Source: Lachnospiraceae bacterium (GTDB lineage Bacteria; Bacillota; Clostridia; Lachnospirales; Lachnospiraceae). From it: a DNA stretch of 37,346 nt. Of this stretch, positions 32,801 through 37,346 are shown piece by piece. The DNA is taken from the NCBI GenBank assembly GCA_024687745.1, contig JAILEM010000007.1, positions 1 to 37,346 on the forward strand, given 5' to 3'. Position numbers and translations under genes: made by a program. Below the pieces are notes generated by a model. The model saw nothing but the letters and a program-made list of their open reading frames with translations. It had not been told where the DNA came from and searched no databases. Every line of letters starts with the position of its first letter. The first letter of the stretch is position 1.

Positions 32801-33390
32801 TGCTCGAATGCAAAGAGATCGCGCAAAGAGTCTTCCTTGATGAGGCATCAAAAAAAGGAGAAAATTTTCATATCCTTATAAGGAAGATAGCGGAAAACCA
32901 TATGGACGGTGTGGAGGCTTTTGCTGTTGCTGTTCTTGATATAACTGCGCCTGATGCTGATCTTCAGATGCGTCAAAAAGAAACCATCGACAGACTCAAA
33001 GAGGAGACAGTCACATATTCAAGAATAGCTGCACTTATAGGTGATTTCCTCGCTATATACACAGTAGATCCTGACACCTGTAATTATATGCAGTACAATG
33101 CCTCAAAAGATTATTCAACATTGGGACTTCCAAGAGCAGGTGTTGATTTCTTTGAAGACACAAGGAAGGAAGTAAAGAAATGGCTTGTTCCGGAGGATGA
33201 GGAACGCTTCATGTCTGTTTTTACAAAAGAAAACATCCTTAAGAGGACAGGAAAAGGGGAAGTCTTTTCAGTCGATTATTCTCTTGTTATAGGAGGTGTG
33301 GCTACAGGGCTTACCTGCAGAGCAGGTCTTGTGAATGAAAAGGAGGGAGCTCAGCTGGTAGTCGGCGTGATCAAAACCCCCGTCGAATAA
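29833..33390 (+). CDS. GAF-GGDEF-GGDEF(degenerate)-EAL-PAS multidomain c-di-GMP protein
   Basis: 1185 aa, no membrane span. The N-terminal 130 residues look PAS-like, and a GAF-like sensor covers about 140-310. The first GGDEF domain (about 315-460) has an intact RAGGDEF signature (392-396), so it may make c-di-GMP; the usual RxxD inhibitory site just upstream is absent. A second GGDEF-like domain (about 493-640) is degenerate, reading GKDDF (570-574). The EAL domain (about 655-900) looks catalytic: EEALARW (E690), VNLSR, IEITES, MDDFGSGYSS, IKFDMR, VTEGVET and MQGYYFHKP. Two PAS-like segments follow (about 930-1045 and 1055-1175). It may switch between synthesis and breakdown of c-di-GMP. 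AAGGGGG precedes the ATG. The gene stands alone, between copies of the 29-bp repeat. Confidence 0.9.
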   Translation: MDFQKIVDGMHAMTCVISVERLPDDRYGKLRIVTGNKAYISSIENPAPGTEMLRYKFVPNSEYTDYLSRDLNFEDFCYQAAIKKKLLHSYVQPERMDVWINMSFIPLAAEDEGDLCYCLYIMEINLEASAERLSNISGDIASSVLEICIRLSGTNDFEATMKDVVDDIRDLCDAELCCILVMDEIERSCYVLADSIKNGSVLLPMNAFIDDDFYDIAESWKDTIAGSNCLIVKNEQDMEVVKERNPVWYESLRSANVENIVLFPLKSRNQLLGYMWAVNFDPERAIKIKETMELTTFIVGSELGNHLLLDRLSILSSKDLLTGVMNRNEMNNYVDRLSQGEINTSVGVIFADLNGLKTVNDIEGHAAGDLLLKNAASALRAVFKEKEIFRAGGDEFAIIVKGLNEEQLNEKLECIRTETQKYDRLFFALGCAVEENGSNVRVALRLADERMYEDKKSFYKMNPEKENDERRDRANMRRSDGQIRERSIIMEMNYDHLTGLPSMTYFFELAESGRRRMHDDGIPSALVYVNLGGLRSYNKKYGFAEGDVLLKEFAAILKGQFSEEACSRFGKDDFAVYTEEKDLEKKLKRVFRKMRTANSGKTLLVRVGIYPDSMGLVETAIACDRAKYACDHSRDNFHSYINYYDQGMLQEEINRQYVVENIDRAINENWITAFYQPIIRTTSRRVCDEEALARWIDPVKGMLSPADFIPILEDTKLIYKVDLHIVDVVLERINKMKQMGFDVVPISVNLSRTDFEMCDIVSEICNRVDAAGVERRLITIEITESVIGRNFDYMKVQISRFQELGFEVWMDDFGSGYSSLDLLQELQFDLIKFDMRFMRQFENSPKSRVILSELMRMAINLNIETVTEGVETAEQVDFLSEIGCNKMQGYYFHKPSPTEEVFEIIKRGEEIKFENPSETQYHKLISSVNLYDLGSISNDEAGSAVHYTNTMPMAVIETDGKEFSVKRSNRSFREYRENYPELIEPVRNGVLECKEIAQRVFLDEASKKGENFHILIRKIAENHMDGVEAFAVAVLDITAPDADLQMRQKETIDRLKEETVTYSRIAALIGDFLAIYTVDPDTCNYMQYNASKDYSTLGLPRAGVDFFEDTRKEVKKWLVPEDEERFMSVFTKENILKRTGKGEVFSVDYSLVIGGVATGLTCRAGLVNEKEGAQLVVGVIKTPVE

Positions 33391-33396
33391 AAAAAT

Positions 33397-33440
33397 AAAA
33401 AAATGAGCCAGTGACTCCGTCCCCCTGGCTCATTTTTTTT
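33397..33440. terminator. Repeat-derived bidirectional terminator
   Basis: The single 29-bp unit at 33404-33432 (TGAGCCAG, 13-nt loop, CTGGCTCA) is flanked by A7 on the left and T8 on the right, extending the stem to 15 bp. It has the form of a rho-independent terminator for both strands and ends the transcript of the GGDEF-EAL gene, whose stop is 6 bp upstream of the A run. Confidence 0.8.
33404..33432. repeat. Single copy of the 29-bp palindromic repeat unit
   Basis: It is identical to the right arm of the palindrome at 29701-29729 except for one base (position 4) and lies in the same orientation, placing the 1185-aa gene between direct copies. Confidence 0.85.
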
Positions 33441-33448
33441 GCAACATA

Positions 33449-33464
33449 GTTAGCCGAGGCTAAC
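33449..33464. promoter_or_regulatory. Palindromic operator resembling a DtxR/IdeR-type metal-regulator box
   Basis: GTTAGCCGAGGCTAAC has perfect 7-bp arms around two bases. It covers the -35 region of the methyltransferase promoter, a repressor position. The TTAG...CTAA ends resemble DtxR-family boxes; the identity of the regulator is inference. Confidence 0.5.
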
Positions 33465-33479
33465 AAAATGAGTTATAAT
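33450..33479 (+). promoter_or_regulatory. Methyltransferase promoter
   Basis: A perfect TATAAT (33474-33479) lies 18 bp after TTAGCC (33450-33455), a poor -35 inside the palindrome. It is about 39 bp before the start codon. Confidence 0.55.
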
Positions 33480-33517
33480 ACCGGTATAAAAAACATCGAA
33501 AAAGAGGTGGAAAGTTT

Positions 33518-34162
33518 ATGAGATCAGACAAAGAATATAAGAACCTGACAATAAAGGAGTTCACAAAAGCTGCAGATATATATGAGACGGGACATGCAGG
33601 AATCTATGAGATGTGTAAGGATGACTATCCCTATATATCATCAGAGCTTGAGAAGGAGGAATACCATGATCTTCTGGACTGCGGGTGCGGAACGGGACCG
33701 ATGATCTCCCTTCTTTATGAAAAGGATCCTGCAAAGCATTATACAGGCCTGGATATCACCCCGAGAATGATAGAAGTAGGAAGGGCAAAGAATCTTTCAG
33801 GCGTTGACTGGATCGTCGGGGACTGTGAGGACCTTCCTTTTGAAGAGAATTCGTTTGATGCTGTCATCTGTACAAACAGTTTCCATCATTATCCAAATCC
33901 CCAGAGATTTTTTGACAGTGTAAAAAAAGTATTAAGGCCGAAAGGACGTCTTATACTTCAGGATTATACCGCGCCGAAGGTCGTTCTGTGGATAATGAAT
34001 CATACGGAAATGCCTTTGGCCAATCTGATCGGTCACGGAGATGTGGCTGCCAGGTCACTTGACGATATCAGAGGATATTGCGAGGCAGCGGATCTTAAAA
34101 TAGAAAAATTAAAGCGTGCAAAGAAGTTCAGAATGCATCTGGTGGCCAGGAAGAAGGCATAA
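33518..34162 (+). CDS. Class I SAM-dependent methyltransferase
   Basis: 214 aa. It is a methyltransferase-11-type Rossmann fold: motif I LLDCGCGTGPM binds SAM, YTGLDITPRMIEVGRAK is motif II, GDCEDLPFEENSFDAVICTN is motif III/IV, and VLRPKGRLILQDYTAP ends the core. The HHYPNPQRFF stretch is typical of the UbiE/small-molecule methyltransferase group. The acceptor is unknown. GAGGTGG lies upstream of the ATG. Its promoter carries a metal-regulator-like palindrome, so expression may depend on iron or manganese. The next gene follows after 126 bp with weak hairpins in between; co-transcription is uncertain. Confidence 0.9.
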   Translation: MRSDKEYKNLTIKEFTKAADIYETGHAGIYEMCKDDYPYISSELEKEEYHDLLDCGCGTGPMISLLYEKDPAKHYTGLDITPRMIEVGRAKNLSGVDWIVGDCEDLPFEENSFDAVICTNSFHHYPNPQRFFDSVKKVLRPKGRLILQDYTAPKVVLWIMNHTEMPLANLIGHGDVAARSLDDIRGYCEAADLKIEKLKRAKKFRMHLVARKKA

Positions 34163-34170
34163 GCATAATA

Positions 34171-34191
34171 CAACTACCTGATCTGTAGTTG
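34171..34191 (+). other. Small hairpin between methyltransferase and acyltransferase genes
   Basis: CAACTAC (34171-34177) pairs with GTAGTTG (34185-34191) around 7 nt, with no T run. A second weak pair, CTGCAT/ATGCAG (34205-34227), follows. Their role is unclear. Confidence 0.35.
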
Positions 34192-34288
34192 ACGGCGAAG
34201 GACACTGCATGATACACGGAAATGCAGGTTGTATAAAATAAAATACATGATATCATATAAACATTATAGAGAATGTGAGGTATGGGAT

Positions 34289-35380
34289 ATGGGAAATTCA
34301 AGCCGGATATCAGGTTATCTTTATATAGAATATCTGCGCGTATTATGTGCGTTCGCAGTTATCATTGTTCATGTTTCCGGTGCCAATTGGTTCAAAATCG
34401 AAATCGGATCCACTAACTGGATCGTTCAGACATTTTTCAACCTTGCGGGAAGATTCAGCGTTTGCGTCTTTTGTATGATCACAGGGGCGCTGCTTCTTCG
34501 TCCGGGAAAAGACATCAGTATTCATGATCTTGTATCCCATTATATCAAACGTATTATGATCTGTTACATTGCATGGGTTATTCTTTATGCAATACTCTAT
34601 ACAATTTTGGATCATGAGAATTTTCAGTATTTTATTTTACGTTTGTTCAAGCAGCCGGATCACCTATGGTATCTTCTGATGCTTACAGGCTTATATCTGA
34701 TTTATCCGATATTAAATATAATAGCCAAAAACCGGGATGTAACCCGCTATATGATATTATTGCTTGTAGCATTCGGAACCCTTAATACGGTTTCAGGTAT
34801 TACAGGTTTCTTCGATGAATTAGCTTCAGAAAGCTATCTATATTCACTATGGAAACCCTTCCTTGGTAATCTTGGAACAATAAATGTAGCCTTCGTTCCT
34901 GGATATGTTGCTCTGTTTTTGCTTGGACATTATATACATGAATACGGACTCGGATCCTGGCACAAAGTAATAGTGTATTCTTCAATACCGGCACTGCTCC
35001 TTTCTGGTCTTCTGACTGTGTGGATATCAATTTTGACCCAAAGAGGTGTATACACTTTTATGCTTGAGGCAAATCCGCTTGTTTTTCTTGCTTCTGCAGG
35101 TATTTTTGCTTTCTTCAGGGGAAATGGTTCTGAAGCTGTGAAAGCTGAGCCTGGTACTCCAATATCGAAAGCTATGGTCTGGATCGCGGGTAATACTTTC
35201 GGAATATATCTTATCCACTTTGCAATACGTGAGATTATGGCTAAGGGCTTTGATTTCGATGTAGCAAGTTATCCTGCAGCTTTATCTGTACCCATCAACT
35301 CTTTATTGATTTTTGCCATTTCCCTGCTTCTTACGGCACTTCTTAAGAGGATACCGGGTGTTAGGAAAATATTGTCATAG
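34289..35380 (+). CDS. Acyltransferase 3 family membrane protein
   Basis: 363 aa from the ATG at 34289, which has TGAGG eight bases upstream; the frame opens earlier but without a ribosome site. About ten membrane spans are visible. The family's first motif is present: YIEYLRVLCAFAVIIVHVSG contains the Arg and the His in the membrane that are essential in OafA-type acyltransferases. DHLWYLLMLTGLYLIYPI matches the conserved WFL/WYL region, and FGIYLIHFAIREI the late YL-H motif. Such proteins O-acetylate or O-succinylate cell-wall, capsule or antibiotic-like sugars. The acceptor here is unknown. Confidence 0.88.
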   Translation: MGNSSRISGYLYIEYLRVLCAFAVIIVHVSGANWFKIEIGSTNWIVQTFFNLAGRFSVCVFCMITGALLLRPGKDISIHDLVSHYIKRIMICYIAWVILYAILYTILDHENFQYFILRLFKQPDHLWYLLMLTGLYLIYPILNIIAKNRDVTRYMILLLVAFGTLNTVSGITGFFDELASESYLYSLWKPFLGNLGTINVAFVPGYVALFLLGHYIHEYGLGSWHKVIVYSSIPALLLSGLLTVWISILTQRGVYTFMLEANPLVFLASAGIFAFFRGNGSEAVKAEPGTPISKAMVWIAGNTFGIYLIHFAIREIMAKGFDFDVASYPAALSVPINSLLIFAISLLLTALLKRIPGVRKILS

Positions 35381-35490
35381 TTTTATCCTGATTATGATAG
35401 CCGGTCGATAAAAACTTTGGGATTCCAATATGACTGTATTCTACTTTCCGGGGAGAAGAAAACCATATTATCAGCTATATTTTGGTAAGA

Positions 35491-35519
35491 AGAATCCCCG
35501 GATGAAATCCGGGGATTCT
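35491..35519. terminator. Strong hairpin between convergent genes
   Basis: A perfect 13-bp stem (AGAATCCCCGGAT at 35491-35503 with ATCCGGGGATTCT at 35507-35519) has a 3-nt loop. Neither side has a good T run, but its place between convergent ends suggests a shared terminator or 3'-end stabiliser. Confidence 0.6.
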
Positions 35520-35551
35520 AAATTAATGCCAACAGAACGGTTTGTGATGGT

Positions 35552-37183
35552 TTATGATTTATATACGAGTTCTCCGTCAATGAAGGTTGCCAGACACTTG
35601 GCATTTTCAATTTCTTCAAAAGGATCGTTCATGAAATCTTTATCGAAAACAGTGATATTGGCTAATTTTCCAATTTCGAGGGAGCCCATTCTGTCCTCTG
35701 CGTGCCAGGAGTAAGCAACATTTATTGTCAGTGCTTTCAGGGTATCTTCCCTGCTAAGGCATTCATTGGTATTCTTTCTCTGCATTTCTATCCCATGAGA
35801 TGGAAGATATCTTATGTTGCCGTAGCAGACAGACTGTGGAACGCTAAAGGCCGGAGAAACAGGGAAGTCAGAATGTGAAACAACCACAGCACCATTATCC
35901 TTAAAGGATTTTACGGGATATCCTTCATCAGCTAATTCCTCACTAAAGAATTTCACGACTACGTCATAGTCATTATATGTTTTTTCTACCCACATCATTG
36001 CGCAGACAGGTATAATATTATAAGTTCCAAAACGACGGATAGTATCAGGCTCAACCGCTTGCAGATGAGCGATTGCATTCCTCATGTCAAAATTACCGGT
36101 GGATTCTTCAGCCTCTGCAATCGCATCAACCCATGCCTTGCTGGCTGCATTTCCGATTGCATGAATATGCACGTTCATATTATGCTCAGATGCGGCTTTA
36201 ACCAGTCTTACCATTTTATCGTGATCATTAAACCTTGTTACACCTCTGTATCCGGGTTCATCTGAATAGTCTTCAAGCATCCACGCAGTCCTGAGTTCTA
36301 TTGTTCCATCACAGAAAACCTTTGCTCCGATCACATTAAAATGATCGCTGTTATGTTCTTTGGCTAACCCGGCAATTCTTTCAATCTCTTCTTCGGGAGT
36401 ATCGGTGTTATCCTGAACAAAACTGCCGGCAAATGTATATAATCTGAGTTTACCTTCCTTATCAAGTTCAAAATATGCTTCCGGTTCAACAGCGGATGAT
36501 ATTTCAAGTCCGGCATCGTATGCACCCGTAAATCCCATGGAAAGTGCATAGTTCTCCCAGCCAAGGATTGCTTCTTTAAACTCATCGACTGTCATCGAAA
36601 CCTGTCCGCGAACAAAAAATACAGCTGTTTCCGTGATGTAACCGGTGGGATCACCATTCTCATCTACATTTACACAATCTGTCCCAAATTTGGCAACAGC
36701 TTCCCTGTTTATGCCATACTTTTCCATCGCTTTTGTGTTGATCCACATGGCATGCCCGCCAAAATCAGTGCAGCACATAGGCTTGTCAGGACAAATGGCA
36801 TCCAGCATAGAAGCAGTAGGATATACTCCATGAATGGAAAACCCCATTCCGTTATACTGTTCTCTGTCAGGATATGCCTCCATATACTCCTTCATGGCTT
36901 GAACGCAATCCTCAAGACTAGCATTAATGTCCAAATACGCCAATCCGTTCATGCGATAACCGGCTCCGCCTGTATGGCAATGTGCTTCCAAAAATCCGGG
37001 ATAAACAGAATTCTTTCCGTATTCACACACTTTAGTGTTACTGTCGGAAAGCTTTTTTGCCACTTCTGCATCACCGACATAAATGATCTTTCCATCCTTT
37101 ACGGCAACCGCCTCTGCATAAGGCTTATGCTCATCCATGGTGATAACGTTTCCTAATACGATCAAATCAGCATTGTTATTCAT
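35552..37183 (-). CDS. YtcJ-like metal-dependent amidohydrolase (Amidohydro_3 family)
   Basis: 543 aa from the ATG at 37183, chosen for GGGAG upstream and because the protein then starts with the family's usual ADLIVLGNVITMD. The metal-binding HxH is in YPGFLEAHCHTGG. Later family motifs are NVIGAKVFCDGTIELRTAWM, MNVHIHAIGNAASKAWVDAI (ligand His), IAHLQAV, VVVSHSDFPVSPAFS (the usual conserved Asp) and GSLEIGKLANITVFDKDF from the composite beta-sandwich. It probably hydrolyses an amide, cyclic amide or N-acyl compound in the cytosol; the substrate cannot be read from the sequence. No signal peptide is present. It is convergent with the acyltransferase gene. Confidence 0.9.
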   Translation of the reverse strand: MNNNADLIVLGNVITMDEHKPYAEAVAVKDGKIIYVGDAEVAKKLSDSNTKVCEYGKNSVYPGFLEAHCHTGGAGYRMNGLAYLDINASLEDCVQAMKEYMEAYPDREQYNGMGFSIHGVYPTASMLDAICPDKPMCCTDFGGHAMWINTKAMEKYGINREAVAKFGTDCVNVDENGDPTGYITETAVFFVRGQVSMTVDEFKEAILGWENYALSMGFTGAYDAGLEISSAVEPEAYFELDKEGKLRLYTFAGSFVQDNTDTPEEEIERIAGLAKEHNSDHFNVIGAKVFCDGTIELRTAWMLEDYSDEPGYRGVTRFNDHDKMVRLVKAASEHNMNVHIHAIGNAASKAWVDAIAEAEESTGNFDMRNAIAHLQAVEPDTIRRFGTYNIIPVCAMMWVEKTYNDYDVVVKFFSEELADEGYPVKSFKDNGAVVVSHSDFPVSPAFSVPQSVCYGNIRYLPSHGIEMQRKNTNECLSREDTLKALTINVAYSWHAEDRMGSLEIGKLANITVFDKDFMNDPFEEIENAKCLATFIDGELVYKS

Positions 37184-37204
37184 ATTTTTCTCCCTTCTGA
37201 AAAA

Positions 37205-37220
37205 AATGTATATATACATT
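37205..37220. promoter_or_regulatory. 16-bp perfect palindrome upstream of the amidohydrolase gene
   Basis: AATGTATATATACATT is perfectly self-complementary and lies about 20 bp before the start codon, just upstream of the ribosome site. ATGT...ACAT ends are seen in PadR- and GntR-type operators; no such regulator is in the window. Beyond it, 37221-37346 shows only AT-rich sequence with no gene. Confidence 0.45.
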
Positions 37221-37346
37221 ATCATACAAATAACTTCAGAAAAACGTTCCATTTTGTCACACTATGCCCTGCAGTATTCCTAGCTTAAATGAAATAGTAA
37301 ATTCCAGTTTCAAAAGTATTTGATAAAATACGGATTTGAATTCCGC

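Noticed and set aside
29672-33432. Insertion sequence or composite transposon around the GGDEF-EAL gene
   Set aside because: No transposase or integrase is encoded and no target-site duplication was seen; only short palindromic units are supported.
1-37346. tRNA, rRNA, CRISPR array, known riboswitch (including c-di-GMP-binding types), phage genes
   Set aside because: Reading both strands by eye gave no cloverleaf, regular repeat-spacer pattern or recognised riboswitch core. A computed covariance search could still find a divergent RNA.

Overview
The window looks like a piece of the chromosome of an anaerobic, low-to-mid GC Clostridia, most likely a gut or rumen Lachnospiraceae (Butyrivibrio-like). 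This is inferred from gene content: CUT1 sugar ABC genes without their own ATPase, a GH36 alpha-galactosidase, a rubredoxin/rubrerythrin cluster, several c-di-GMP proteins, strong AGGAGG-type ribosome sites and short intergenic regions. No tRNA, rRNA, CRISPR array, insertion sequence or phage gene was recognised.

Layout. 1-1497: 3' part of a hybrid histidine kinase, convergent with a GGDEF/EAL protein (1558-3270, minus). 3330-11284: a carbohydrate locus with an AraC-type regulator (minus), a divergent GH36 alpha-galactosidase, a sugar-binding lipoprotein, two permeases and, after a terminator, a GH113-like glycosidase under its own promoter. The two hydrolases together suggest uptake and cytosolic breakdown of galactomanno-oligosaccharides. 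The alpha-galactosidase and binding-protein promoters share a 15-bp inverted motif, in each case exactly 59 bp upstream of the -10 box. 11272-13194 (minus): a membrane EAL protein. 13392-18521: a LicD fusion protein, a ketopantoate reductase (minus), a small secreted protein and trpS. 18596-21066: a GNAT acetyltransferase, then an oxidative-stress/electron-transfer pair (a two-rubredoxin protein and a ferredoxin-rubrerythrin fusion). 21098-22362 (minus): a fructosamine-kinase-like protein and a MIF-like tautomerase with overlapping stop and start codons.

22617-27327 is a signalling operon: a dCache hybrid histidine kinase with receiver and HPt domains, followed 7 nt later by a dCache HD-GYP phosphodiesterase with a C-terminal receiver. 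Together they look like a phosphorelay acting on c-di-GMP. After an MFS transporter and a lipoprotein alpha/beta hydrolase comes an 1185-aa GAF-GGDEF-GGDEF-EAL protein bracketed by copies of a 29-bp palindromic repeat (29672-29729 and 33404-33432). The upstream double copy supplies the last residues and the stop codon of the hydrolase. The window ends with a methyltransferase behind a DtxR-box-like palindrome, an acyltransferase-3 membrane protein and a YtcJ-like amidohydrolase (minus).

The window is dominated by signal transduction: two hybrid kinases and four c-di-GMP enzymes surround the metabolic genes. All functional assignments come from motifs read by eye; no database search was possible.
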